This document shows positions 9,020-18,239 of a DNA stretch of 45,150 bases, piece after piece; positions within the stretch are counted from its first letter, which is position 1, and each line of letters opens with the position of its first letter. The position numbers were made by a program, and so were the translations under genes. Below the pieces are notes generated by a model that saw only the letters and a list, made by a program, of their open reading frames with translations, was not told the origin of the DNA and ran no database searches. Origin of the DNA: JBLNDG01 sp050261415 (GTDB taxonomy: Bacteria; Bacillota; Clostridia; Lutisporales; Lutisporaceae); the NCBI GenBank assembly GCA_050261415.1, contig JBLNDG010000132.1, positions 1 through 45,150 on the forward strand, written 5' to 3'.

Positions 9020-9856
9020 ATGGAGATAATCAAGTTTATTCAATCCTTTTCCAATCCTTTTTTTGATTATATATTTCAACTCATAACAATGACAGCAGAA
9101 GACAGCTTTGTTATGCTGTTTGCAGCTGTTATATACTGGTGCATAAGCAAGGAGATGGGCTATAAACTGGGATTTTTAACTATTTCAAATGCTGTGACCA
9201 ATGTAGCGCTAAAGGATATTTTTAAAATACCAAGGCCTATAGGAGAGGAAGGCATAAGATCGTTAAGAGTCCAAACGGCTGAGGGGTATTCTTTCCCAAG
9301 CGGTCATACACAAAATGCAACTACTTATTGGGTCTTTTTCATGCATCAGTTTAGGAAGAGATGGATTTATGCGCTGGGTGTATGCGCGATATTCCTTGTG
9401 GCATTATCGAGACTTTATCTTGGAGTACATACACCTCTGGATGTTACCGGTGGGGTAATAATAGGGTTGGTGTGGTTAGTTATAATGAATTTTATATATG
9501 AAGCATCAAAGAAATACAGCAATAAACTTATTCTCCTTGTTGTAATTATACCGGCACTCATAGGGCTGTTTGTACTCAAAGACAATAACTACTATAAGGC
9601 CGTAGGAGGTCTTTTGGGGCTTTACCTCGGATATTTGATAGAACCCAGATATATAGATTTCAATGTCAAAGCAAGCCTGACAGGTCAAATTATAAAGGTG
9701 TCCGTAGGTCTTGCTGTGGCAATTATTATCCGGTTGCCTTTAAAAGCAGTTTTACCACAGATATATATAAGTGATTTTATTAGATACATAGTCATAATGG
9801 TTTGGATAACAATAGCTGCGCCGCTTTCATTCAAAATGTTTCTAAAAGAAGAATAA
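9020..9856 (+). CDS. PAP2-family membrane phosphatase
   Basis: A 278-residue membrane protein of the type 2 phosphatidic acid phosphatase superfamily, which cleaves phosphate from lipid phosphates such as undecaprenyl pyrophosphate or phosphatidic acid at the membrane face. All three active-site motifs are intact: K65-X6-R72-P, PSGH with H96, and S-R131-X5-H137-X3-D141. Hydrophobic segments alternate with these motifs, and three or four more lie after the third motif, longer than a minimal PAP2 protein. Start ATG 9020 follows GGGGGG. Likely single-gene unit. Lipid substrate unknown. Confidence 0.88.
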   Translation: MEIIKFIQSFSNPFFDYIFQLITMTAEDSFVMLFAAVIYWCISKEMGYKLGFLTISNAVTNVALKDIFKIPRPIGEEGIRSLRVQTAEGYSFPSGHTQNATTYWVFFMHQFRKRWIYALGVCAIFLVALSRLYLGVHTPLDVTGGVIIGLVWLVIMNFIYEASKKYSNKLILLVVIIPALIGLFVLKDNNYYKAVGGLLGLYLGYLIEPRYIDFNVKASLTGQIIKVSVGLAVAIIIRLPLKAVLPQIYISDFIRYIVIMVWITIAAPLSFKMFLKEE

Positions 9857-9957
9857 GGTAAGGGTAACATTTGCTGCACTCTCAGCATATATTGTAGGGA
9901 ATACAATGTTATTATTGTGCCCATTTAAATAATTCTTTGTTGAGAGGTGTATTGCAT

Positions 9958-11238
9958 TTGGTAATTCATGTTGTTAGAGCAGGAGAAAGCTTATACTCAA
10001 TTGCAAGGCTGTATAAAGTATCGCCTTCCAGAATTGCATCGGAAAATGAGCTGGCAGACCCCAACAGACTGGTCATAGGCCAGACATTGGTTATAATTGA
10101 AGGTACAAGACGGCACAGAGTGGTGCAGGGAGAGTCACTTTATTCTATTGCAAGAGAATATAGGACCAGTGTTAGCAGCATCATGGAGGCAAATCCACAA
10201 ATCACTAACCCTTCCGCGATATCTCCCGGTATGGTTATAGATATACCGCCGAGTACGAGAAAGCTTGGCACAATAGAAGTGAACGGCTACGCTTTTCCGA
10301 GCATTACTCAGGAAGTACTTAGAAAGACATTGCCATATCTTACGTACTTAAGTATCTTCAGTAATGAAGTAAGACCGGATGGAAGCATTAAGCTTGTAAA
10401 TGATGAAGCTTTGATTACCGCTGCGAGGGCAGCAAGAGTAGCACCTCTTATGGTTATAACAAACATTGAGGAGGGTGGCGGTTTCAGCAGCGATCTTGCA
10501 AGGACAATACTCACTAATGATCAGGTACAGAACACACTTTTGGATAATGTGGTTGCAAATCTCAGAGCTAAGAACTATCATGGGCTTGACATAGATTTTG
10601 AATATATATACCCTGAGAACAGGGAGGACTATAACAATTTTTTAAGAAAAGCTACCCAACGCCTAAAACCTTTGGGATATACAGTAACGACTGCACTAGC
10701 TCCCAAGACAGCAGCCAATCAGAAGGGGCTTCTCTATGAAGCTCATGACTATCCGGTGCATGGAGCGCTGGCCGACCATGTGATACTGATGACCTATGAA
10801 TGGGGCTATACGTATGGTCCGCCGCTGCCGGTTGCTCCTATTAACGAAATACGAAGAGTGCTGAATTATGCAGTTAGTGCAATTCCCAGGAGGAAGATAC
10901 TCATGGGAGTGCCAAACTATGGCTATGATTGGACACTTCCGTATGTACCAGGAAGTACGGCAAGAACAGTATCGAATGTTGGCGCTGTTGACTTAGCCAG
11001 GAGGGAAGGGGCACGCATTCAATATGACGAGAAAGCTCAGGCACCTTTCTTTACCTATTATGATGACAACGGGAAGGAACACATCGTATGGTTTGAAGAT
11101 GCAAGGAGCATAGAAGCAAAGCTAAGGCTTGTAAACCAATACAATTTGGGCGGAGTAAGTTACTGGACTATAGGCAGGTATTTCCCGCAGAACTGGCTGG
11201 TGCTAAGCTCCCTTTACGATGTAAGAAAGGTAATATAA
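9958..11238 (+). CDS. LysM-GH18 spore-cortex N-acetylglucosaminidase (YaaH/SleL type)
   Basis: A 426-residue protein with two N-terminal LysM peptidoglycan-binding repeats (about residues 2-45 and 51-95), each with a GESLYSIAR core, followed by a glycoside hydrolase family 18 domain. The catalytic motif is LDIDFEY, with E215 as predicted acid and D211/D213 supporting. This arrangement is that of SleL/YaaH, which trims cortex fragments during germination or sits in the spore coat. There is no signal peptide, as expected for a protein made in the mother cell. The first LysM starts at the second residue, which supports TTG at 9958 as start, with GAGAGGTG eight bases upstream. Confidence 0.88.
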   Translation: MVIHVVRAGESLYSIARLYKVSPSRIASENELADPNRLVIGQTLVIIEGTRRHRVVQGESLYSIAREYRTSVSSIMEANPQITNPSAISPGMVIDIPPSTRKLGTIEVNGYAFPSITQEVLRKTLPYLTYLSIFSNEVRPDGSIKLVNDEALITAARAARVAPLMVITNIEEGGGFSSDLARTILTNDQVQNTLLDNVVANLRAKNYHGLDIDFEYIYPENREDYNNFLRKATQRLKPLGYTVTTALAPKTAANQKGLLYEAHDYPVHGALADHVILMTYEWGYTYGPPLPVAPINEIRRVLNYAVSAIPRRKILMGVPNYGYDWTLPYVPGSTARTVSNVGAVDLARREGARIQYDEKAQAPFFTYYDDNGKEHIVWFEDARSIEAKLRLVNQYNLGGVSYWTIGRYFPQNWLVLSSLYDVRKVI

Positions 11239-11368
11239 GCAGAATATTTTGTTTTAGAACAAATATATATAATTATTTTATATAGACAAAACTTTTTGTA
11301 GAGGATATTTTTATTTGTCTATAGAATAAATAATTAAAAGGTACCTATACAAACAGGGGGGAAGAAAA

Positions 11369-12082
11369 ATGAACCTAGTTGAATACCTTAAGCAACAAAA
11401 AATAATCCCGCAGGTGAAAGCGGATAAATTTATTGAAATTTTAGCAACCTATGAAGAAAACGACGTACTGTATGACAATGCTATAAATCAGTTGGATCTC
11501 ACCAATGATGAACATGACAAGCTTTTCGCCGAATTGGAAAAAGAAAATTACGTAGATAGGATATATATAATTATTTGTCCGTACTGTGACAGCTTGGGAA
11601 ACACATATGTAGAAAAGTTTGACATACCTGAAGTTGATGAATGCAGGTTCTGCCACAACGAGTTCAACTACCAGGAAAACTATATGGAAGCTTTCAGACT
11701 GTACTTCAATTATCATAAGAATATTGACGTACTCACTGAGTTAAGCCAGAAAATCAACTACAACCAGGACAGGATATTTGAGATTGCAGAAGAGATAAAG
11801 GAGCTGGAGGGCAAGAGAAAATCTCTTCAGAATGAAAATATCAAGTTTGTTACCCTGAGAAACGAATTGATGTATGACAAGAACGAAAGTAAGGCATACA
11901 ATAGGGTTGCCGAAAAGTACAAGGACGAGAACATCAAGTATATTGGAACATTGCTGTATATGAAGAAAAGTGTTATTAAATGCAGCAAGTGCAATGAAAC
12001 CTTTGAGTTATTCAAGCTGAAAGATAAAATAATAGGCGTATGCCCAACCTGTGATTCGGAAATTGAGCTTTATATGAAATAA
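11369..12082 (+). CDS. Hypothetical zinc-ribbon protein with coiled coil
   Basis: A 237-residue protein of unknown function. It has two CXXC pairs in the middle (CPYC and CRFC, about residues 71-95), then a charged helical stretch that could form a coiled coil, then a second pair set near the C terminus (CSKC and CPTC). Each set could hold one zinc. No catalytic motif is visible and there is no membrane segment. It may bind nucleic acid or a protein partner. The start follows GGGGGGAAG. The gene ends inside the bidirectional terminator it shares with the convergent GGDEF gene. Confidence 0.65.
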   Translation: MNLVEYLKQQKIIPQVKADKFIEILATYEENDVLYDNAINQLDLTNDEHDKLFAELEKENYVDRIYIIICPYCDSLGNTYVEKFDIPEVDECRFCHNEFNYQENYMEAFRLYFNYHKNIDVLTELSQKINYNQDRIFEIAEEIKELEGKRKSLQNENIKFVTLRNELMYDKNESKAYNRVAEKYKDENIKYIGTLLYMKKSVIKCSKCNETFELFKLKDKIIGVCPTCDSEIELYMK

Positions 12083-12116
12083 AAAATACCCTGCCTAGTT
12101 AGGCAGGGTATTTTTT
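12081..12116. terminator. Bidirectional terminator between convergent genes
   Basis: A perfect 16-bp stem (12081-12096 with 12101-12116) with an AGTT loop has A-runs on one side and T-runs on the other, so it works in both directions. It contains the stop codons of both convergent genes. Confidence 0.9.
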
Positions 12117-13492
12117 ATTCTTTTCTTTTCAGTATACATTCTCTCGTCGGCAAGCTTGAAAAGCTCTTCCAAATCCATTGCATCGGTGGGAAATGTAGCT
12201 ATGCCATATCCAAACATTATCTCAGCAATTTCCTTGCCGCAATATGAGAAATGGTTGTCTGCAAAATGGGTCTTAACGGAACTGATAACCTTCTCAACCT
12301 GATTGTTGTCTTTTCCCATAAAGATAGCAGCAAACTCATCTCCGCCAATCCTTGCAAGCATGTCAACGTCAGAATCCAGACCGGTTTGAACTCCCTGGAC
12401 GAATTTTCTTATTAACAAATTACCTGCTTCATGTCCGTACGTATCATTAATCTGCTTCAAATCATTAATATCAAATATAACCAATGAGAAGCTGTCTCTG
12501 CTGCCCTTGCACTGGTGATAGCATTTTGCCAGAAGTTCTTCAAAATAGCAGCGGTTATATATGTCTGTAAGACTGTCATACCTGGACAGATACAAGATTT
12601 TTTCTATCAGCTTGGTGTTTTTTAATGCAATACCTATTTGTACAGCTAAATGCTTTATAAGGGGCTTGTCCTCCTCTGTAAAAGCGCGGGCATTTTCAGT
12701 ATTATCAAGATTTATGATACCGTAGAATTCATTATCTACCAGTATTGCACAGCTCAATATGGATTGAACCTCAAATCCCCGGCCTTCCTTTAGAGTATCA
12801 TATTTGCTGCTGTTAAGATGTTTTCTATTGTAGGATTCAGGATTATTTATTATGCAAGGCTGGTAAAAGTCTTTGGAATCATATTGGAAAATTTCTTTAA
12901 TACTGAAGCTCAAATTCTTCAGCACATCAAAATCATAACCAATGGCTGCCCTGAAATGAAGCTCTTCCCCGTCATAAATAAGTATACTGCCTTTTTGAGC
13001 ATTAGGTACAATTTCAATTGCTTTATCAAGTATTGTCTGAAGGGTCTCATCAATCTCGCCGGAAGAGAGTACTTCACTGGTTATTTGCATTATTGAATCT
13101 GTAATTTTGCTGTTGCGCTCCAGAAGTAAATTATTATTCTTAAGCTGCTCCAATAGAATGTGCTGCTGCTTTTCCTGCTCCTGCTGATGTTTTAGTATTG
13201 CTCTTATCGTATCTACGGTATAACCTTCCTTCTCAGACTCTTTGATAAAATCTTTTATTGAAGGATTACTTGATATGTAAGACTTTATAACGTCTATGAA
13301 CTCCCTGTTGGGTATCATAACTTGCTTGTGCATGAGGAAGAACCATACAACAATACATATTAACTGGATGGAGGCAAAGACCCAAATGTTTATATGGTTT
13401 TTAACATAAAAGAAGTGTGCTATATTGGATACTACTAAAGGAGCAATCAAATATAGAATCATAGAATGCTTTTTAAACCAAATCTTCAGCAT
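12095..13492 (-). CDS. GAF-GGDEF diguanylate cyclase
   Basis: A 465-residue predicted c-di-GMP synthase. Two N-terminal hydrophobic segments (residues ~10-55) anchor it in the membrane. A GAF-type sensor domain follows (about 140-290), then a GGDEF domain with an intact active-site GGDEF at 383-387 (ARIGGDEFAAIF). The allosteric RxxD site that normally precedes the motif reads SDVD, so product inhibition through that site is probably absent. I chose ATG at 13492 because GGAGGTG lies nine bases before it; an upstream in-frame start at 13558 has no ribosome binding site. The ligand of the GAF domain is unknown. Confidence 0.85.
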   Translation of the reverse strand: MLKIWFKKHSMILYLIAPLVVSNIAHFFYVKNHINIWVFASIQLICIVVWFFLMHKQVMIPNREFIDVIKSYISSNPSIKDFIKESEKEGYTVDTIRAILKHQQEQEKQQHILLEQLKNNNLLLERNSKITDSIMQITSEVLSSGEIDETLQTILDKAIEIVPNAQKGSILIYDGEELHFRAAIGYDFDVLKNLSFSIKEIFQYDSKDFYQPCIINNPESYNRKHLNSSKYDTLKEGRGFEVQSILSCAILVDNEFYGIINLDNTENARAFTEEDKPLIKHLAVQIGIALKNTKLIEKILYLSRYDSLTDIYNRCYFEELLAKCYHQCKGSRDSFSLVIFDINDLKQINDTYGHEAGNLLIRKFVQGVQTGLDSDVDMLARIGGDEFAAIFMGKDNNQVEKVISSVKTHFADNHFSYCGKEIAEIMFGYGIATFPTDAMDLEELFKLADERMYTEKKRIKNTLPN

Positions 13493-13685
13493 TTTGTTCT
13501 GCACCTCCTTCAAAAAGTACCATGTATAGAATATATCGTAACATTTCCCAAATATCATTATAATAACATTTTATCACTTTTTTCGACATTTTTAAAAGGT
13601 TTTGCACAAAAGCTATACATTCATTGAATTGTATAATTGATAAACAGCTTTAATTGAGGAACTGCCCAGAAGAAACGGATATGAA

Positions 13686-13709
13686 AAAGGATAGCTTGCG
13701 CTATCCTTT
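13686..13709 (-). terminator. Terminator of the NlpC/P60 gene
   Basis: A 10-bp stem (13686-13695 with 13700-13709) with a four-base loop. Read leftward it is followed by TTTTTC. It overlaps the stop codon of the gene. Confidence 0.8.
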
Positions 13710-14667
13710 ATTTGCTGTCTGACAGATTGTATCTTCTGGCACCAAGGTATCTTGCCCTATAGTAGCTGGTGTCCAGATCCGTTACTGTAACTCGGTCAAC
13801 CCCTGAGCTTGCATGTATAAACTGGTTATCTCCTATGTATATTCCAACATGGCTGGGGCCCTTTTTATATGTAGTGAAGAATACCAAATCGCCTGGCTGA
13901 AGTTCATCCTTGGCTATTTTCTCACCGGTCTTGAACTGCCCTGACGCTGTGTGATCCAGCTTAACATTGAATTTATCCAGTACATACATTACAAAGCCTG
14001 AACAATCAAATGCTTTGCCTGTAGCTGCTCCCCACCTGTAAGGAGCACCCAAAAACTTTTTCGCATAATCAACAACCTTGGCATTTATAATTCTGCGGCT
14101 TGCGCTTGCTCTATCTGCTATCTTGCTGCTGACTGCAGTTTTGAGCTTAATCATTGTCGCTGAGTCAACTATTCCAGTTGCGGTTATGCCTGAGCTGGCC
14201 TGAAACTTTATAACCGATTCTTTTGTAGCTGCATCAAAGCTCCCATTAGCTTCACCCGTATACATTCCCAAAGTTTTAAGCTTGTTCTGAATATCAGTTA
14301 CTGTTTCGCCCTTGTTTCCTTCCCTTATTGGAGTGAAGTTTTCGGGGATAAGTTCTTTTTGCTTTATTTTTGCAGTGAGAATACTGAAAGTTTGTTTACC
14401 TGCAACACCATCCTGCTTAAGTCCTGAATCCTTTTGAAATTTTTTAAGGGCGGCTTCAGTTTTATCTCCAAAGTAGTTGGTATATTCATCTTCTTCAAAG
14501 TATCCTAATATACTCAGCTTTTCTTGGAGCTTAGCAACGTCAGGATGGTTCATTCCCTTTTTTAGTGTTGTATCACCTATGTCGCCATATACTGAAACTG
14601 TCAGTATAAATAATACGGAGGATATTAAAAAAACGGTCAATGCTGTGTTGAGTATTCTTCTTCCCAA
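13708..14667 (-). CDS. NlpC/P60 peptidoglycan hydrolase with two peptidoglycan-binding domains
   Basis: A 319-residue exported cell-wall hydrolase. A signal peptide or anchor (about residues 1-28) precedes two PG_binding_1 domains (about 35-95 and 112-170) and an NlpC/P60 cysteine peptidase domain. The catalytic Cys is C222 (DCSGF), the His is H273 (SHVGIYIG) and the third polar residue is H285 (HASSG). The family cuts D-gamma-glutamyl-meso-diaminopimelate bonds in stem peptides. Start is TTG with AGGAGGT seven bases upstream; the ATG three bases further up is in another frame. Confidence 0.88.
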   Translation of the reverse strand: MGRRILNTALTVFLISSVLFILTVSVYGDIGDTTLKKGMNHPDVAKLQEKLSILGYFEEDEYTNYFGDKTEAALKKFQKDSGLKQDGVAGKQTFSILTAKIKQKELIPENFTPIREGNKGETVTDIQNKLKTLGMYTGEANGSFDAATKESVIKFQASSGITATGIVDSATMIKLKTAVSSKIADRASASRRIINAKVVDYAKKFLGAPYRWGAATGKAFDCSGFVMYVLDKFNVKLDHTASGQFKTGEKIAKDELQPGDLVFFTTYKKGPSHVGIYIGDNQFIHASSGVDRVTVTDLDTSYYRARYLGARRYNLSDSK

Positions 14668-14767
14668 AACATCTACCTCCTACTTATTTATTATTTGGCA
14701 CTCTATGAATGAAATCAGCCAGAAGCATGGATTTTCAAGATCTCCGGGGCTTTGCCGATTGTAAGCC

Positions 14768-14805
14768 GTAATAATTTTGTAACATACCTGTAATAATTAT
14801 ATAAC
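14768..14805. promoter_or_regulatory. Four GTAAY-like direct repeats with 11-bp period
   Basis: GTAAT (14768), GTAAC (14779), GTAAT (14790) and ATAAC (14801) are spaced exactly 11 bp, one helical turn, in the region between the NlpC gene and the kinase. Such phasing is typical of a site bound cooperatively on one DNA face. The core is the complement of the GTTAC repeats found before the TRAP transporter. Confidence 0.5.
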
Positions 14806-14808
14806 AAT

Positions 14809-14846
14809 TTGTCCAATAAATAAAGATAAAAATTATTTTTGGACAA
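14809..14846. promoter_or_regulatory. Inverted repeat upstream of the sensor kinase
   Basis: TTGTCCAA (14809-14816) and TTGGACAA (14839-14846) are perfect 8-bp inverted arms separated by 22 bp of AT-rich DNA. It could be a dimeric-regulator operator. Which of the flanking genes it serves is unclear. Confidence 0.4.
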
Positions 14847-14962
14847 TTGCTCGATTTTTATTTAAAATGGTTACAGAACTTATTATGTTTATTATTTATA
14901 AAAACATACATTTTATAGCAAATCAAGCACTAATTGCTAGAAAAGAACATGGGGATGGTTTT

Positions 14963-16258
14963 TTGAAAAGAGGTAAAAAGGAATTATTTTTAGTCGGCTT
15001 ATTTACTGCAATTATGGGTCAGGTGCATTTTTATCCCTTTGGTACTGACTTTAGAATAACTATCGGAGTAATCATATTTACTTTTCTTATCTTGTATTTT
15101 CAAAACCTGCCTATTATACAGACATCACTTTTTACAGGCATATGTGTGCTTCTTGTAAGGTTAAGTATTGATACTTTTACGAAAAATGAAGATATATATT
15201 TGGCTTTTGTAAGGCATATACCTGCTTTAATGTATTATTTAACATACGGTATAATAATCGACATTATCAATTTTAGGAAATATATAGAGAAACCGGTTTA
15301 TTTCATCGTTATAATTAGTGCTGCAGATATATTGTCAAATTTTATAGAACTCATCATCAGGAACCAAATCGGTGCAAAGTCCTTTGAGGCTATTTTTTCT
15401 ACAATACTTTTGACAGCCGTGATAAGAAGCTGTTTTGTTCTTGTTTTTTATTGGATGATAAGGTACTACAACCTCCTTATCACTAAAGAAGAACACCAGA
15501 GAAGGTACAAAGAGCTTCTTTTGCTTAGTGCGAAACTGAAATCAGAAATAGTATTTCTAAAAAAATCAATGCAGGATATTGAGAATGCAATGGTGAAGAG
15601 TTATTCAATATATAATATGATAAAAGAGAGTAATGGTGCGGAAAATAATGTTCTAGAGAAAATAATGTCGGATTGCCTTGCATTATCAGTTGATATTCAT
15701 GAAATTAAAAAGGATTACAATAGGATTGTAATTAGTATGGAAAAGCTTATGCCGGCCAGCGACGGATATAAGAATATGAAGCTCAGTGAGGTTTTTGAAG
15801 CGATAAATGATATTTTTACAAGGTACCTTGAGGTAGTAGATAAGGATATACAACTAAGCTTTGAAATAGAAAAGGATTTTAAAATGGATTCGTATATTAC
15901 CATAATATCCATTCTTAATAACTTGATTCAGAATTCCATTGAAGCATGTTCTGAAATGAACTCATACATAAAAGTCAAAAGCTTCATAGATAAAGAAAAT
16001 ATAGTATTTACTGTAACGGATAATGGGAAGGGCATAAAGGAAAGCGATAAAAAATTGATATTTGAACCTGGTTACACAACAAAATTCAACCCTGAGACCG
16101 GGCAGCTATCCACCGGCTTAGGTCTCACACATATTAAAATGCTTACAGAGCATTTAGGGGGCAGTGTAAGGCTTAATGATGAGATCATAGGCGTAACGGA
16201 ATTTATTCTCGAATTTCCCGCAGAGGTAATTATGGTTAAGGAGGAATATGATGAGTAG
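14963..16258 (+). CDS. Sensor histidine kinase, GlnK/YcbA-like
   Basis: A 431-residue membrane kinase. The N-terminal third holds about five or six hydrophobic segments. A coiled dimerisation region follows, then a GHKL ATPase domain with N-box (NNLIQNSIEACSEM), G1 box (VTDNGKGI), F box (LIFEPGYTTKF) and G2 box (STGLGLTHIK). It overlaps the response regulator gene by 8 bp, and that partner has the YcbB output domain. Together they resemble the B. subtilis GlnK-GlnL pair that responds to glutamine. The start is likely TTG 14963 (GGGGATGG upstream, membrane segment begins at once). An ATG at 14867 in frame would add 32 residues but has no ribosome binding site. Confidence 0.78.
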   Translation: MKRGKKELFLVGLFTAIMGQVHFYPFGTDFRITIGVIIFTFLILYFQNLPIIQTSLFTGICVLLVRLSIDTFTKNEDIYLAFVRHIPALMYYLTYGIIIDIINFRKYIEKPVYFIVIISAADILSNFIELIIRNQIGAKSFEAIFSTILLTAVIRSCFVLVFYWMIRYYNLLITKEEHQRRYKELLLLSAKLKSEIVFLKKSMQDIENAMVKSYSIYNMIKESNGAENNVLEKIMSDCLALSVDIHEIKKDYNRIVISMEKLMPASDGYKNMKLSEVFEAINDIFTRYLEVVDKDIQLSFEIEKDFKMDSYITIISILNNLIQNSIEACSEMNSYIKVKSFIDKENIVFTVTDNGKGIKESDKKLIFEPGYTTKFNPETGQLSTGLGLTHIKMLTEHLGGSVRLNDEIIGVTEFILEFPAEVIMVKEEYDE

Positions 16259-17144
16259 CTTTATTGTTATCGATGACGATATTACTGTAAGAAGCGTTAT
16301 ATCAAGGATAATTGAACAATACAACCTTGGTGAGGTTATAACCGAGGCTGGGGATGGGATTATCGGTGAAGATGTTATATTAAGACATAAGCCTGATATT
16401 GTAATAATTGACTTGCTTCTCCCGAAACAGGACGGAATATCTATTGTAAAAAAGACAAAGCTGCTCGGGGCAAGAAGTATGTTTGTTATGCTATCCCAGG
16501 TCAGTGACAAGGATATGATTGCAAAAGCCTATGAGTATGGTATTGAGTTTTTTATCAATAAACCGATAAATGTCATTGAAGTAGTAAATGTAATAAAAAA
16601 GGTCAAGGAGTATATGACACTGAAGAAGACATTTGAAGCGATAGAGTCTACAGCGATGGCATTGGGAAGAAATGATGCAAGGTTTTCGGAAAAGAAGACG
16701 GATAGCACGAAGAAAATGATGAATCAAATAATGGCGGACCTTGGAATACTTGGGGATCTGGGCGGCAGGGACATATTGAACACATGCATGATGATACTGG
16801 AAGACAAGGTGCTCAGTGAAACTCTTGAAGAGGTGCAGTTAAGCGATCTTCTTAGAAAACTGCAAAACAGATACAACACAGAAAGTCATAACTTTACAAG
16901 TGATGTTAAAGCAATTGAGATGAGGATGCGAAGAACGGTAAGCAAGGCAATGAAGAATATTGCAGCTATGGGGATAGAAGACTTCAGTAATGACAAGTTC
17001 AGCTTGTACAGCTCTTCCTTGTTTGACTATGCTGATATAAAGGCGGAAATGGACTATATCAGGGGAAAAAATAAATATAGCGGCAAAGTAAACATAAAAT
17101 CTTTCATACGACGGCTTATGGTACTAGCTGATCAACTTGCATAA
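16251..17144 (+). CDS. Response regulator with YcbB (GlnL-type) DNA-binding domain
   Basis: A 297-residue response regulator. The receiver domain (1-120) has the acidic cluster DDD at 8-10, phosphorylation site D54 (IIDLLLPKQDG) and the conserved Lys in INKP. The C-terminal part (about 160-297) resembles the YcbB domain of B. subtilis GlnL, a helical DNA-binding domain. GlnL activates glutaminase and glutamine transport genes by binding hexamer direct repeats spaced at 10 bp (established knowledge, recalled). A comparable 10-bp repeat array sits before the TRAP genes downstream. Start at the second ATG (16251) is favoured by AAGGAGG six bases upstream. Confidence 0.8.
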   Translation: MSSFIVIDDDITVRSVISRIIEQYNLGEVITEAGDGIIGEDVILRHKPDIVIIDLLLPKQDGISIVKKTKLLGARSMFVMLSQVSDKDMIAKAYEYGIEFFINKPINVIEVVNVIKKVKEYMTLKKTFEAIESTAMALGRNDARFSEKKTDSTKKMMNQIMADLGILGDLGGRDILNTCMMILEDKVLSETLEEVQLSDLLRKLQNRYNTESHNFTSDVKAIEMRMRRTVSKAMKNIAAMGIEDFSNDKFSLYSSSLFDYADIKAEMDYIRGKNKYSGKVNIKSFIRRLMVLADQLA

Positions 17145-17201
17145 AACCAAGGCTTCACATGCAATTTTCTAAAATTTCAAAAATAGTTTAAGTAAGTTTG
17201 C

Positions 17202-17240
17202 GTTCCTTTCCGTTACTATTTGTTACTGTGATAATACAAT
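17202..17240 (+). promoter_or_regulatory. Three 10-bp-phased direct repeats and promoter of the TRAP transporter
   Basis: GTTCCT (17202), GTTACT (17212) and GTTACT (17222) are spaced exactly 10 bp. A -10-like TACAAT (17235-17240) puts the repeats over and just upstream of a poor -35, as at activator-dependent promoters. The adjacent response regulator is the obvious candidate activator. Confidence 0.55.
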
Positions 17241-17269
17241 AAAAGTAATAAATAATGGGAGGGGATCAA

Positions 17270-18226
17270 ATGAAAAAATACTTAGTACTTGCTTTAGCCG
17301 TTTTGCTTATAGGTTCTATCGCTCTTACAGGCTGTGCGCCTCAGAAGGTGAACCTTATAATGGCGACAGGCGGAACATCCGGAACTTACTATCCATTTGG
17401 CGGTGCTATGGCTCAGATTTTCAACTCCAAAATTCAAAACATGAACGTAACAGCTCAAGCAACAGGTGCTTCTGTTGAAAACCTCAAGCTTATCGGTAAG
17501 AAGGAAGTTGAACTGGCAATAGTTCAGAATGACATGATAGACTATGCATACAACGGAAAAGAAGCCTTCAAGGATGGCAAGATTGAGAATGTAAGAGCTA
17601 TTGCAACTTTATATCCTGAAGTAATACAGATAGTTGTATCACCGGAAAGCGGAATAAATTCACTGCAGGATCTAAAGGGCAAGACATTCTCGGTAGGAGC
17701 TCCGGGAAGCGGTGCTGAAGCAAATGCAAGACAAATTCTTGACGCTTTTGGAATGACATATAATGATTTCACTGCTAACTACCTTTCTTTCTCAGAATCC
17801 GCAGATTCATACAAAGACAAGCATATTGACGGTTTCCTGTTCACATCCGGTATACCGAATGCTGCAATACAGGATATCTCAACAGGAAGTGCACCAAAGT
17901 TCTTATCTCTTCCTGATGATGTAATAAACAAATTGATGGAAAAATATCCTTTCTTTACTGCTTATACAATTCCAGCAGGAACTTATAAGGGACAGGATGC
18001 AGATGTAAAGACTGTTGCCGTAAATGCAACACTAGCTGTAGGAAATGATGTTCCTGAAGATGTTGTTTATAAAATAACCAAGGCATTGTTTGAGAACCAG
18101 CCTGAACTTGCACAGGCTCATGCAAAGGGAAAAGAACTGAGCCTTGAAAAAGCAGTACAGGGCGTATCAATACCATTCCATAAAGGTGCAGAAAAGTATT
18201 ACAAAGAAGTGGGAGCTATAAAATAG
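17270..18226 (+). CDS. TAXI-family TRAP transporter solute-binding lipoprotein
   Basis: A 318-residue extracytoplasmic receptor of a TRAP transporter. The lipoprotein signal ends in ALTGC with C22 as the lipidated residue. The mature part starts with the TAXI signature region MATGGTSGTYYPFGGA. TAXI proteins deliver a dicarboxylate or amino acid (glutamate/glutamine in characterised cases, recalled) to the permease using an ion gradient. It stands before the DUF1850 and fused permease genes in the usual TAXI order. Start ATG 17270 follows GGGAGGGG; an in-frame ATG at 17255 overlaps that site. Confidence 0.88.
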   Translation: MKKYLVLALAVLLIGSIALTGCAPQKVNLIMATGGTSGTYYPFGGAMAQIFNSKIQNMNVTAQATGASVENLKLIGKKEVELAIVQNDMIDYAYNGKEAFKDGKIENVRAIATLYPEVIQIVVSPESGINSLQDLKGKTFSVGAPGSGAEANARQILDAFGMTYNDFTANYLSFSESADSYKDKHIDGFLFTSGIPNAAIQDISTGSAPKFLSLPDDVINKLMEKYPFFTAYTIPAGTYKGQDADVKTVAVNATLAVGNDVPEDVVYKITKALFENQPELAQAHAKGKELSLEKAVQGVSIPFHKGAEKYYKEVGAIK

Positions 18227-18239
18227 TTTTGGGAGGATT

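Noticed and set aside
14867..14962. N-terminal extension of the sensor kinase from ATG 14867
   Set aside because: No ribosome binding site; the extension precedes the first membrane segment of the family pattern, while TTG 14963 starts directly before it.
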